A DNA stretch of 64,000 nucleotides, from positions 62,001 to 126,000 of the forward strand of contig JAOQAK010000021.1 in the NCBI GenBank assembly GCA_025963635.1. Direction: 5' to 3'. Positions 35,823 to 44,601 of this stretch are shown here, piece by piece (the stretch's first letter is position 1; each line of letters starts with the position of its first letter). A program made the position numbers and the translations under genes. Source of the stretch: Ferruginibacter sp. (GTDB lineage Bacteria > Bacteroidota > Bacteroidia > Chitinophagales > Chitinophagaceae). Under the pieces are notes generated by a model, which was not told the DNA's origin, did not search any database, and saw only the letters and a list, made by a program, of their open reading frames with translations.

Positions 35823-37115
35823 CTATACCACCTGCAACTTACCATCCTCAACCACCGTTTTATCTTCCACTGACACCGTAAATCTTGTGATCAATACTAC
35901 CAGTGAAACACCAATCACCGCATACCCGATATATTGGAATGCCTGTATGTAAGAAATGGTAGTGGACTTGAATAAAAACCCAAACAACATTCCTCCTACA
36001 TTACCTCCTGCACCAACAATACCGCTTACCATGCCCACATTTTTTTCATTTACAAACGGCGTAATGGCATAGGTGGCACCATTGGCCATTTTCAGAAACA
36101 AAGCAAATGTCACCATCGATACAATGGCCATTTCCAGGGAACCAGCCATTGCGAAAAGTAATATTCCACAGCCTTCCAGCAGCAACATCGTAGCCAGTAA
36201 AATTCCTTTTCCTCTCATACCATATTTTTTACCCACTTTATCTGCTGAGATACCACCAAGCGCACGGGCGAAAATATTCATGAACCCAAATGTGCCTGCC
36301 CAAAAACCTGCTGCACCTTGCTTTAAATGAAACGTATCTGTAAAGTGCAATGCAGCCACACCATCAAAGGTGATCTCCATGCCAAAACAAACTGCATATG
36401 CCAATGCTAATGACCATACCCGCCAGTCGGCCAGTATGCTCCAGTCTGTTCCGGAGTTTGCTTTTTTCAGGCGGTTAATGTCTTCGTAATTTCCCTGCGG
36501 TGTATCTTTTGTATACCTGTAGTAAACAAATGCCATTACTAAAAGCATTATTCCCGGTAGCACCATCGCATATCGCCATGCTTCAGCCTTTGTATATCCA
36601 AAGCCTACAATGGTGGCAAAAATAACCGGCATCAACATATTGGTGACGCCTCCCCCCAGGTTTCCCCATCCGCCTGCAACTGCATTTGCTGTTCCTTTGA
36701 TATTAGGCGCAAACATTACCGATGTGTGAAACTGTGTTATCACAAATGAAGCTCCAATAACACCGATGGCTAAACGAAACAAAATAAAGGAAGTATAACT
36801 ATGTGCCAGTCCCACCAACATTACCGGGAATGCACCGAGGATCAGTAAAGCTGTATATGTCTTGCGGGGCCCCCAGGCATCGCATAATTTACCAATGATT
36901 AATCTTGCAAAAATGGTTGCCGATACGGCAGCAATAATGGTATTACCCACCTGCGACTTTGTTAAACCGAGGTCTGCACGGATCGTTGGCATCAAAGGCG
37001 CCAGGCCAAACCATCCAAAAAAGCAGGCAAAGAAAGTAAGCCAGGTGATATGGAAGGTCTTCATTTGAATACCTTTAAAACTAAGTATGTTTAAATTCGT
37101 TAGCGGCTGATTCAT
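35823..37115 (-). CDS. nasA: MFS nitrate/nitrite transporter (NarK/NasA family)
   Basis: 430 residues, 12 predicted transmembrane helices. The nitrate-signature region is visible (GGWGNLGGGVTNMLMP in the first half and GIVGAGGNVGGMLFG in the second), along with the MFS loop motif GKLCDAWGPRK. Family role: nitrate uptake or nitrate/nitrite exchange across the inner membrane. The open frame starts at 37115, but MKTFHITWL at residue 18 (37064) is the more usual NarK start, placing the first helix at the N-terminus. It lies upstream of the nitrate reductase and downstream of the barrel gene, all on the minus strand. Confidence 0.92.
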   Translation of the reverse strand: MNQPLTNLNILSFKGIQMKTFHITWLTFFACFFGWFGLAPLMPTIRADLGLTKSQVGNTIIAAVSATIFARLIIGKLCDAWGPRKTYTALLILGAFPVMLVGLAHSYTSFILFRLAIGVIGASFVITQFHTSVMFAPNIKGTANAVAGGWGNLGGGVTNMLMPVIFATIVGFGYTKAEAWRYAMVLPGIMLLVMAFVYYRYTKDTPQGNYEDINRLKKANSGTDWSILADWRVWSLALAYAVCFGMEITFDGVAALHFTDTFHLKQGAAGFWAGTFGFMNIFARALGGISADKVGKKYGMRGKGILLATMLLLEGCGILLFAMAGSLEMAIVSMVTFALFLKMANGATYAITPFVNEKNVGMVSGIVGAGGNVGGMLFGFLFKSTTISYIQAFQYIGYAVIGVSLVVLITRFTVSVEDKTVVEDGKLQVV

Positions 37116-37259
37116 AATTTTAAATATTTTTTGTTTAATGAATGTATTTATTAGAACTTTTCTGTCGAAGAGTTAAGTATTTATCTTGATGTTATCTAGA
37201 CCAGGTTTGTGAAAGGGTACTTGTTTAATCAGTCAATCCTGTAAATGAACATCGCCGGT

Positions 37260-38858
37260 CTATTTTTTATTGGCACCAGGTTTTGCATAAAAGAAATCAG
37301 GAGTAAAGCGAAGCATTAAATAAAACCAGTTGCCGGTTTTTTTATAAGTGTCTGCCACCGCATCGGTTGTTGCCTGCCCTTTGGCAAAGGTCATACTGTT
37401 GGTAGCATTCATAACGGAGTAGCCCAATTCAATATTGGTAAACTTATTCATGTTATAATTCAACAAAAAGTCCAGCTCATTTCCGAGTTTCTTATCGATA
37501 AAAGTGCCATCAGCTTTCTTCATGTCTTTATCGGTTGAAAACAAATGAAAGTCAACCCCCGCAGTAACTGTATTGCCTGTGTATTTAAATTTGAGATAAG
37601 GATTTTTCAATCCCCCGGCTGGGGAACCTGTTCCAACATAGAAATAATCCATGTATCCCCAATGCTTGTGTGGTGTGCCATACAAGGGATCAAATTTTTC
37701 ATCTTCAGCGGTTTCAGCGTTATTTCCACTTAATACGTCATAGCCGGGGGTAATACTGATCTTACCTTTTTGATAAGTAGCAGCGATCGTGTAGTGATAT
37801 GCATTCTTCATTTTAATGCCATCCCTGTTTTTTCCGCTTTGTGCATAATATGCAGCCTGTATGGCTATCTTCCCAAAGCCGGATGCATTGCCCATTGTGC
37901 GATTAACCATTAAACCGTATGTGTAACGGCGGTTCAGGCCTGAGTAATCGTACGTATCCGCTGCACCGGCTGAAACAAATCTTTTGCCGTAAACATATCC
38001 TGCTGCTGCACTACCCACCGAGTCTGTTTTGTATTTTCCAAAATTGTCGTTAAAGAATAATGCAGAGAATTTTGTTTGATTGAATTTCTTGGTAATATAT
38101 AAACTGGTGAAAGACTTGTAATCCTGGTTGCCGCCATTGGTTGTTGGAGGGTTCAGCCAAACGGGCGTCCCCGTTTTGGTACTATTGTTGCCAGCATTAC
38201 CCGCTGGTGCCATAGGCAAAATACCTGCAGGCGTTGGAACCAATACACCGGCTGAATTCTTAACGTAAGGTGATACATTCGAAGGGACATATGAAGTTCC
38301 CGAAACTCCAAATGCATCAGAGTTTTGATTGAATGCATAGCCCAGATCTACCTGCCAGCCATTGTGAACGGTTTTCAACAGCGCCATATCGTGCCGACGC
38401 CCCTGTTGCAGCCAATCGAGGTTTCCAATAAGCCTTACATCATCATAAATTAATTCCTGCCGTCCAACTTTTAAGCTCATGAAATCAACGCCGGTTGTCC
38501 TGATGGCAGTATCCGCTTTATTGAATAAAACAAGATCAGCCCAGCCTTCATGTAACATCAGTTTGTTACCGTCTGCATTGGAAATAGTGGATGCATCCTG
38601 CCCCCACACCCTTACATCCTGTACACTTGCACCAAAGGTTAACCGGTCCCATTTATATCCAAAAATCAACCTGGTTCGCTGGGACGTAAACACCGCTGAT
38701 TTAGATCCTTTTACAACGAGGTTGCCTAGCCCGTTTCGAACCTCCGTTCGGGTGCGCAACTGCCCGGTTAGGGAGACTTGTCCTTTTGCCTGGAAAGCAA
38801 ATAAGGCAATGATACATGGCACTGAAATGGAAATGCATGTTTTAAATTTTTTAGCCAT
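37260..38858 (-). CDS. Outer-membrane beta-barrel of the alginate-export (AlgE-like) family
   Basis: 532 residues. Signal peptide ~1-26 ending FQAKGQ, then an all-beta protein with amphipathic strands (SLTGQLRTRTEVRNG, RTRLIFGYKWDRLTFGASVQDVRVWGQD, SLKVGRQELIYDDVRLIGNLDWLQQGR). This is the pattern of alginate_exp-type barrels, closing with FYLMLRFTPDFFY. Family members are passive outer-membrane channels. Placed between the nitrate transporter and nirD on one strand, it is probably the porin through which nitrate or nitrite crosses the outer membrane. No TonB plug domain is present. The specific substrate is inferred from context only. Confidence 0.8.
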   Translation of the reverse strand: MAKKFKTCISISVPCIIALFAFQAKGQVSLTGQLRTRTEVRNGLGNLVVKGSKSAVFTSQRTRLIFGYKWDRLTFGASVQDVRVWGQDASTISNADGNKLMLHEGWADLVLFNKADTAIRTTGVDFMSLKVGRQELIYDDVRLIGNLDWLQQGRRHDMALLKTVHNGWQVDLGYAFNQNSDAFGVSGTSYVPSNVSPYVKNSAGVLVPTPAGILPMAPAGNAGNNSTKTGTPVWLNPPTTNGGNQDYKSFTSLYITKKFNQTKFSALFFNDNFGKYKTDSVGSAAAGYVYGKRFVSAGAADTYDYSGLNRRYTYGLMVNRTMGNASGFGKIAIQAAYYAQSGKNRDGIKMKNAYHYTIAATYQKGKISITPGYDVLSGNNAETAEDEKFDPLYGTPHKHWGYMDYFYVGTGSPAGGLKNPYLKFKYTGNTVTAGVDFHLFSTDKDMKKADGTFIDKKLGNELDFLLNYNMNKFTNIELGYSVMNATNSMTFAKGQATTDAVADTYKKTGNWFYLMLRFTPDFFYAKPGANKK

Positions 38859-38950
38859 AGTTTTGGTGTTTGGTTTTAAGTTGTGATCAATTTAGAATCA
38901 GCCCCGGTTCAATTTCCACATCGGCCGGGGTTTTTATTTTATAAAATCTT

Positions 38951-38986
38951 ATTACACGAATTTTTAAAAGGCGAATTACACGAATT
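38951..38986. repeat. Doubled ATTACACGAATT word
   Basis: A direct repeat of the 12-mer at 38951-38962 and 38975-38986. It resembles the left ends of the GCCAC elements at 19401 and 60302. It lies between nirD and the barrel gene. Confidence 0.5.
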
Positions 38987-39004
38987 AAGAAAGGCCTTTG
39001 CAAC

Positions 39005-39053
39005 CGTATAACCCGGTGAGTCACTCCCAAAGAGTGATTCACCGGGTTATACG
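39005..39053. repeat. Palindromic hairpin element, family 1, copy B
   Basis: A 22-bp stem (39005-39026 with 39032-39053, one G-T pair), loop CCAAA. The core CCGGTGAGTCACTC is shared with copies A and C; the outer arm CGTATAAC is specific to this site. The nirD stop codon (TAA, 39047-39049) lies in the right arm, so the element forms the end of the nirD message. Confidence 0.9.
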
Positions 39054-39400
39054 ATGCCTATAAATATTTTACCTTCCTCTACTTTTACCGGATACGTTTT
39101 TATACTGCATTCATCACCGGTAAGGCATTCGCCTGTTGCGAGTGAAAATGTTTTTTTGTGAAAAGGACAGGCTACTTTTGGTTCATCCTGCTGTGTGCCG
39201 ATCATACCACGACTAAGCGCCATTTGCATCCGGTGCGGACATTCATTTTGTGTAGCGTACCATTCGCCGCGACGGGCAAAATGAAACAAGGCAATCTGGG
39301 TTTCACCATATTTCACGCATACGCCTCCGTTAGCAGGCACATCCTCTGTATGACATGCCGGAAACCATGTGATTGTATTTTGATCTGTGAGTGTTAGCAT
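39047..39400 (-). CDS. nirD: Nitrite reductase small subunit (Rieske 2Fe-2S)
   Basis: 117 residues, typical NirD length. The Rieske ligands are visible as CPH (Cys54, His56) and CPFH (Cys78, His81). NirD is the small subunit of cytosolic NADH-nitrite reductase reducing nitrite to ammonium with NirB. It lies 190 nt downstream of a 48-residue ORF that itself follows nirB. The last codons and the stop are built into a palindromic hairpin element, an unusual arrangement. Confidence 0.93.
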   Translation of the reverse strand: MLTLTDQNTITWFPACHTEDVPANGGVCVKYGETQIALFHFARRGEWYATQNECPHRMQMALSRGMIGTQQDEPKVACPFHKKTFSLATGECLTGDECSIKTYPVKVEEGKIFIGIV

Positions 39401-39589
39401 GACTTATAGTTTTAATAGTTATCTAATCTGAACATGACACATATGGGGTCAATGCAAATGATTTTGTAATACTGTATTTGGCAGACAATCGAAAAAAAAT
39501 AGCAGGCAATCGAAAAAACAGGTAAGCAAATTTTAAAAGCAGCAACCAATCGCGGAGTGGGTATTTAAATGGATGATGGACGATATTAA

Positions 39590-39736
39590 TTATAGTGATA
39601 AAGCCTTTTCGAATCGTAATGCAATCCCAGTTTCCTTCCGTTTTATATACCCTAATTCAACAATTGCTTCCGCCAGAAGGCTGAAGTTCCTTGTAGCAAT
39701 AATGTTGAATGGAGCGTCGCCAATGCAGTACCACAT
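39590..39736 (-). CDS. Small ORF (48 residues) directly after nirB
   Basis: ATG at 39734-39736, stop TAA at 39590-39592. An in-frame TAA lies 6 nt before the ATG, so the protein is complete as read. The sequence is protein-like: MWYCIGDAPFNII, ATRNFSLLAEAIVELGY, IKRKETGIALRFEKALSL, suggesting a strand, a helix and a strand. It begins 24 nt after the nirB stop and is probably on the nirB-nirD transcript. No signal or membrane segment. It could be a small accessory factor for nitrite reductase or the tail of a lost gene. Family not recognised. Confidence 0.55.
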   Translation of the reverse strand: MWYCIGDAPFNIIATRNFSLLAEAIVELGYIKRKETGIALRFEKALSL

Positions 39737-39760
39737 TGCTTCTTAGCCAGGCTAAAAAAA

Positions 39761-42331
39761 TCATTTCCAGTCTGCCACCTTTTTCTGTTCCCTCATTGGC
39801 TCGAATTTTATAGAAGGATCTTTTATTTCGGGAGCGTTTACAAAATGTGTAAACCGCTTTTTAATTTCCGGATTTTCAATGGCTTCTTTCCACTCGCATT
39901 TATAACAGTTTACGAGGGTTTGCATTTCAGCCTCCCATTCTGCTGACATGCCGAGGCTATCATTGACTACCACATTGCGGAGGTAATCGATGCCGCCCTC
40001 CATTTTATTGAGCCAGGTAGCAGTTCGTGTTAAGGTGTCGGCAGTTTTGATATAGAACATTAAAAAGCGGTCAATGTATCTGATGCAGGTTTCGTCATCG
40101 AGGTCAGCAGCCAGTAAGAGTGCATGCTGCGGTTTACTTCCGCCGTTGCCGCATACATGAAGGTTCCAGCCTTTTTCGGTAGCAATGATTCCGAAATCTT
40201 TGCTCTGGGCTTCGGCGCATTCGCGGATGCAACCGCTTACGCCGCCTTTTAATTTATGCGGCGAGCGAAGGCCGCGATATCGCTCTTCGATGCGAATGGC
40301 AAAACTAACGCTGTCGTGTAGCCCAAAACGGCACCAGGTACTGCCCACGCAGCTTTTAACAGTGCGCAACGATTTCCCATAGGCATGGCCGCTTTCAAAA
40401 CCAGCTTCAATTAGCTGTCGCCATATTTCGGGCAAATCATTCAGGTGGGCTCCGAAAAGATCAATCCTTTGCCCGCCTGTAATTTTTGTGTAGAGATTAT
40501 ATTGTTTGGCAACCTGGCCTATAACGATCAGTTTATCAGGAGTAATTTCTCCGCCGGGAATACGGGGCACCACTGAATAAGTTCCGCCTTTTTGAATGTT
40601 GGCCAAAAAACGATCATTGCTATCCTGGGCAGTATCATTTCCTTTTTTCAAAATCATCTCGCCCCACAAACTGGCAAGTATGGAAGCTACCGGTGGTTTG
40701 CACAATTCACATCCATCACCCGTACCCAGTCTATCCAGCACCTCATCGTACGACTTCAGCCCATGCAATTTCACAAGGTCAAACATCTCCTGGCGGCTGT
40801 AATGGAAATGTTCGCACAATACATTGCGCACATATTTACCCTGCGCCTTCATGGTATACAATACCAGGTCTTTCACCATAGGTATACATCCTCCACACCC
40901 GGTACCCGCCTTTGTACATTTCTTAATGGCATCCACCGTTTCGCAGCCTTGTGCGGAAACTGCATTGCAGATATCACCCTTGCTTACACTCTCGCAACTA
41001 CATATCATCGCGTCATCAGGCAAGCCCTGCCCGCCCCCGCCTGCAGCGGATTCGCCACCTCTTGAACCCAATATCAGGTCTTCCGGGTTAGCAGGTAAAG
41101 GCATTTTGTTTTTGCAGGTCTGTAACAACATGTTGTACTGGTCTGCGTCACCTACCAATATCCCTCCCAATAACGCTGTTCCATCAGCAGCTATATTGAT
41201 CCTTTTGTAAATACCTTTCATGGTATCTTCAAACACTACGGTCCTGATGTTTTCGCCTTCTAAAAAAGGATCTCCAAAACTCGCAACATCGATCCCGATC
41301 AGTTTGAGCTTGGTACTCATATCGTAGCCGAGGAAAGCTCCCCTGCCCCCCGAAGGTGGGTTCTGGACTTCAATGGCTGTAACCTCTTTTGAAATATCAT
41401 CAGTTATTTTCGCAGGTGAATTTAGAAAAGCCAGATTCCTGGCCACCACATCAGCCATTTCGTAGCCGGGCGCTACCAGGCCATAGATCATTCCATTGTA
41501 TAAAGCACATTCGCCTATGGCAAAGATGCAAGGATCATTGGTTGCCAACTTCTCATTAACTACTATTCCACCGCGTGAGCCGGTTTCCAGGCCGCAAAGC
41601 TTTGCCAGTTCGTCCCTTGGTTTAATACCCGCTGAAATCACTAGCATATCCACATTGATGGAGGTACCGTCGGAGAACTGCATGCCGGTGATGACTTCAT
41701 CCCCCAATATTGCGCTGGTATTTTTGCTGGTATGAATTTTCAACCCCAGCAGTTCCAATTTGTTCCTTAAAATGGCGGAGCCGGCATCATCAATTTGCCG
41801 TGGCATGAGACGGGGTGCAAATTCAATTACCTGTGTATTCGATATCCCAAGGTCCAGCATCGCTTTAGCAGCTTCGAGGCCCAGGAGGCCACCTCCTATT
41901 ACTGCTCCTGTTTTTGCATGACGGGCATGTGTGCTCATCATTTCAAGATCTTCAATGGTTCTATATATAAAGACACCTTGTTTATCCACTCCCGGAATGG
42001 GCGGAACAAAAGCTGCGGAGCCGGTTGCCAGTACGAGGTAATCGTATGATTCAGTGATGCCTTTATGCGAATGGATCTTTTTGGCGGTGCGATCAATGGA
42101 TACAATGGGATCGGCAAGATGAAGGCGTATATTATTTTCATGGTACCATTCTATCCCTGCCATTGTAAGGTCTTCGGCAGTTTTGCCTGCAAAGAATTCG
42201 CTGAGGTGTACGCGATCATAAGCGGGCCGGATCTCTTCTCCAAACACAACCAGTTCTATTGAAGCCCTGGATAATATCTTTTCACAAAACTTATACCCTA
42301 CCATTCCATTTCCGATAACGACTACTTTCAT
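39761..42331 (-). CDS. nirB: NAD(P)H-dependent nitrite reductase large subunit
   Basis: 856 residues. Domains in order: FAD/NAD(P)H diaphorase (about 1-400; VVIGNGMVGYKF, AVIGGGLLGLEAAK), a BFD-like 2Fe-2S domain (MICSCESVSKGD and TGCGGCIP), a second shorter Cys pair (CELCKPP), and sulfite/nitrite reductase ferredoxin-like and catalytic domains. The siroheme/4Fe-4S ligands are CVGSTWC (about 660) and GCIRECAEA (about 700). With NirD it reduces nitrite to ammonium by six electrons in the cytosol. It is divergent from cobA, which makes its siroheme precursor. The ~195 nt between them hold the shared regulatory region. Confidence 0.95.
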   Translation of the reverse strand: MKVVVIGNGMVGYKFCEKILSRASIELVVFGEEIRPAYDRVHLSEFFAGKTAEDLTMAGIEWYHENNIRLHLADPIVSIDRTAKKIHSHKGITESYDYLVLATGSAAFVPPIPGVDKQGVFIYRTIEDLEMMSTHARHAKTGAVIGGGLLGLEAAKAMLDLGISNTQVIEFAPRLMPRQIDDAGSAILRNKLELLGLKIHTSKNTSAILGDEVITGMQFSDGTSINVDMLVISAGIKPRDELAKLCGLETGSRGGIVVNEKLATNDPCIFAIGECALYNGMIYGLVAPGYEMADVVARNLAFLNSPAKITDDISKEVTAIEVQNPPSGGRGAFLGYDMSTKLKLIGIDVASFGDPFLEGENIRTVVFEDTMKGIYKRINIAADGTALLGGILVGDADQYNMLLQTCKNKMPLPANPEDLILGSRGGESAAGGGGQGLPDDAMICSCESVSKGDICNAVSAQGCETVDAIKKCTKAGTGCGGCIPMVKDLVLYTMKAQGKYVRNVLCEHFHYSRQEMFDLVKLHGLKSYDEVLDRLGTGDGCELCKPPVASILASLWGEMILKKGNDTAQDSNDRFLANIQKGGTYSVVPRIPGGEITPDKLIVIGQVAKQYNLYTKITGGQRIDLFGAHLNDLPEIWRQLIEAGFESGHAYGKSLRTVKSCVGSTWCRFGLHDSVSFAIRIEERYRGLRSPHKLKGGVSGCIRECAEAQSKDFGIIATEKGWNLHVCGNGGSKPQHALLLAADLDDETCIRYIDRFLMFYIKTADTLTRTATWLNKMEGGIDYLRNVVVNDSLGMSAEWEAEMQTLVNCYKCEWKEAIENPEIKKRFTHFVNAPEIKDPSIKFEPMREQKKVADWK

Positions 42332-42475
42332 GAGGTTTAGTTTAAGATTACTAAATAGCAGGCAATTATCGTATTAAAAATAATCACATGTAATAATTAT
42401 AATGAGGTTTCATTAAATATCACGTGTCAATTATTGTGCATATCATAAAATTATGGTATTAATTTCAATTATGTG

Positions 42476-42483
42476 TATATTTG
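42476..42483 (+). promoter_or_regulatory. Candidate -7 element (TATATTTG) for cobA
   Basis: It matches TAnnTTTG and lies 43 nt before the cobA ATG. A loose TGTGA...TCACA dyad (42482-42499, 8-nt spacer instead of 6) overlaps it and could be an operator for the Crp/Fnr protein encoded downstream. Confidence 0.5.
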
Positions 42484-42526
42484 TGAAGAATAAATCACAT
42501 ATTTTAAAAGTTAATATATATATATT

Positions 42527-43294
42527 ATGATTATTCCTCTTCTGTCTCTTGTAGGTGCAGGACCTGGAGATCCTGAATTAATAACATTGAAAGCAATTAG
42601 GATAATTGCCTCTGCCGATGTTATATTATATGACGCCTTGGCCAATGAGGAGTTATTAGAGTATGCCGCTCCAAATGCTATCAAGAAATTTGTAGGCAAA
42701 CGTTATGGATGCCATGCGTTATCACAAGCCGAAATTAATATGGAGATTATCGAATATGCTCATAGCCACGGACACGTGGTAAGATTGAAAGGTGGGGACC
42801 CATTTGTATTTGGGCGGGCACAGGAAGAGATAGCAGCAGCAAGGGCCGCAGGGATAGCGGTACAGGTAATCCCAGGCATCTCCAGTGCAATTGCGGTGGC
42901 CGCATCTCAAATGATACCTCTTACCTGCAGGGGAATAAATGAAAGCTTTTGGGTAACTACCGGCACCACCCAATCCGGTGAGATATCAAGGGACATTCAA
43001 TTGGCTGCACAATCCTCCGCCACTGTGGTTATATTAATGGCAATGAGCAAGCTTGAAATGATAATGGATATATTTACTACAAATGGAAAGGCTAATACCC
43101 CGGTTGCAATTATCCAGGATGGCACTACACCCAATGAAAAAATGGTAATCGGCAAAGTAAAAGACATATTATTTAAATCACAATATGCAGAATTAACGAA
43201 CCCTGCAATAATTATTGTAGGAGACGTAGTGTCCTTACACCCATCCCATCTTGTAACCATTGCCCGTGAAAACAGTTTGTTGAAACAGCGATGA
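42527..43294 (+). CDS. cobA: Uroporphyrinogen-III C-methyltransferase
   Basis: 255 residues, single-domain SUMT. Motifs: VGAGPGDPELITLKA at the N-terminus, RLKGGDPFVFGRAQEE (SAM and substrate loop), PGISSAIAVAA and IPLTCRG. It methylates uroporphyrinogen III at C2 and C7 to precorrin-2, the siroheme precursor required by NirB. There is no CysG-type dehydrogenase/ferrochelatase fusion, so the last siroheme steps must be encoded elsewhere. It is divergent from nirB and 107 nt before the Crp/Fnr gene on the same strand. Confidence 0.94.
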   Translation: MIIPLLSLVGAGPGDPELITLKAIRIIASADVILYDALANEELLEYAAPNAIKKFVGKRYGCHALSQAEINMEIIEYAHSHGHVVRLKGGDPFVFGRAQEEIAAARAAGIAVQVIPGISSAIAVAASQMIPLTCRGINESFWVTTGTTQSGEISRDIQLAAQSSATVVILMAMSKLEMIMDIFTTNGKANTPVAIIQDGTTPNEKMVIGKVKDILFKSQYAELTNPAIIIVGDVVSLHPSHLVTIARENSLLKQR

Positions 43295-43401
43295 TTCTTT
43301 TTATAGCTTCGCCCGGCATTGCCAATCCATACTACATCCTGTTTGGTATCAGCGTTACTATTATTTTTTTTCCGTTGCGATATACCGCTTAACTTCCAAC
43401 T

Positions 43402-44091
43402 ATGAAAAACAAGAAAGATTGCGATCTCTGCAGTTGCTTTTTTTGCAAGCTTTGTTTACCCGAATGGTTACCGGCAATTAAAGCGAACAAGCAAACCATT
43501 CAATTTAAAAAAGGTGAACTGATCTTCAAAGAGGGGGAAGAAGTAAAAGGAATTTATTTTGTTTTTACCGGTACGGTGAAAGTGCATAAAAAATGGGGAA
43601 AGGAAAAAGAACTGATCATAAGGTTTGCTAAGAATGGGGATATAATTGGACACCGGGGACTCGGGGAAGATACCTCCTACCCGGTATCCGGCACTGCCAT
43701 CGAACCGACTACTGTGTGCTTTGTTGATCTTGATTTTTTTAAAACAACGCTCAAGGTAAATAATGAATTTGCGATCCGTTTACTGATGTTCTATGCAGAT
43801 GAATTACAACGGTCAGAAAGGAAGATGAATAATCTTGCTCATATGCAGGTGAAGGGCCGAATCGCGGATGCTTTGGTCACCCTTAAAAACAAATTCGGCG
43901 CTACCGGCGATGGAGCTATCAATATCCTCTTAAGTCGCCAGGACCTTGCCTCTTACTGCGGCACCACTTATGAAACAGTCTTCAGAATACTAAATGAATT
44001 TAACGAAAAAAAGATCATCACTGTAAATAACAAAAGCATTGCGATCCTGAACGAAGCCGAATTAAAAGATCTCTCAAGAGAGACGAATTAA
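43402..44091 (+). CDS. Crp/Fnr-family regulator with N-terminal cysteine cluster
   Basis: 229 residues. The N-terminus is CDLCSCFFCKLC (Cys7, 10, 12, 15, 18), followed by a cyclic-nucleotide-binding-type beta-roll (~30-120, with another Cys at 106), a dimer helix and a winged HTH with SRQDLASYCGTTYETVFRILNEF (recognition helix). The Cys arrangement, four-plus N-terminal and one in the beta-roll, is reminiscent of FNR [4Fe-4S] sensors but not identical in spacing. It plausibly senses oxygen, NO or iron status and controls the divergent nirB/cobA region. Lies 107 nt after cobA. Ligand unproven. Confidence 0.85.
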   Translation: MKNKKDCDLCSCFFCKLCLPEWLPAIKANKQTIQFKKGELIFKEGEEVKGIYFVFTGTVKVHKKWGKEKELIIRFAKNGDIIGHRGLGEDTSYPVSGTAIEPTTVCFVDLDFFKTTLKVNNEFAIRLLMFYADELQRSERKMNNLAHMQVKGRIADALVTLKNKFGATGDGAINILLSRQDLASYCGTTYETVFRILNEFNEKKIITVNNKSIAILNEAELKDLSRETN

Positions 44092-44109
44092 TAAATTTCG
44101 TTACTCTTT

Positions 44110-44592
44110 TTATTTGGGTTGCTGTCGTTTATATAATCCAACCAGTTCTCCGAAACCTATAATGTATTCACTCATTACTTTTTCTAACTGCGCTTTATCG
44201 GTAGTGGGTGGAAGATCGAGCAAATCACTAAGCGCATACACTTTAAAGAAATATCGATGGGTACCGGAAGGCGGGCAAGGTCCGCTGTAATGATTTTTGC
44301 CGGAATCATTTATACCCTGCACCCCATGCACCCCGTTTTCCTTTAAATGGTGAGTAACCGGTATATTCCATACAATCCAGTGTACCCATGTTTTTGAAGG
44401 TGCATCCGGATCATCTACAATCAACACTAAACATTTTGCATCAGCAGGGATATTTTCGATATTGAGCGGGGGACTCGTATTGACGCCCTCGCAGGTAAAT
44501 TTTGCGGGTATCAGTTCATTGTCCGCAAATGCCTCACTGCTGATCTTTAAACTTTTATAGTTTACTGCAACAGTAGCTTCTTCATTTTTCAT
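44110..44592 (-). CDS. YbhB/YbcL-family PEBP protein (Raf kinase inhibitor-like)
   Basis: 160 residues, the normal length. PEBP signatures: LVLIVDDPDAPSKTWVHWIVWNIP and GPCPPSGTHRYFFKVYAL, with conserved Asp-Pro-Asp and the His that line the anion pocket. There is no signal peptide. Bacterial members are of unclear function; phosphate or small-molecule binding has been suggested. Convergent with the Crp/Fnr gene (18 nt apart) and 9 nt downstream of a small proline-rich ORF on the same strand. Confidence 0.92.
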   Translation of the reverse strand: MKNEEATVAVNYKSLKISSEAFADNELIPAKFTCEGVNTSPPLNIENIPADAKCLVLIVDDPDAPSKTWVHWIVWNIPVTHHLKENGVHGVQGINDSGKNHYSGPCPPSGTHRYFFKVYALSDLLDLPPTTDKAQLEKVMSEYIIGFGELVGLYKRQQPK

Positions 44593-44601
44593 ATACCGGT
44601 T

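Noticed and set aside
42482-42499. TGTGA...TCACA dyad as a canonical Crp/Fnr operator
   Set aside because: The spacer is 8 nt instead of 6, so it is noted only as a possibility and not called as an operator.
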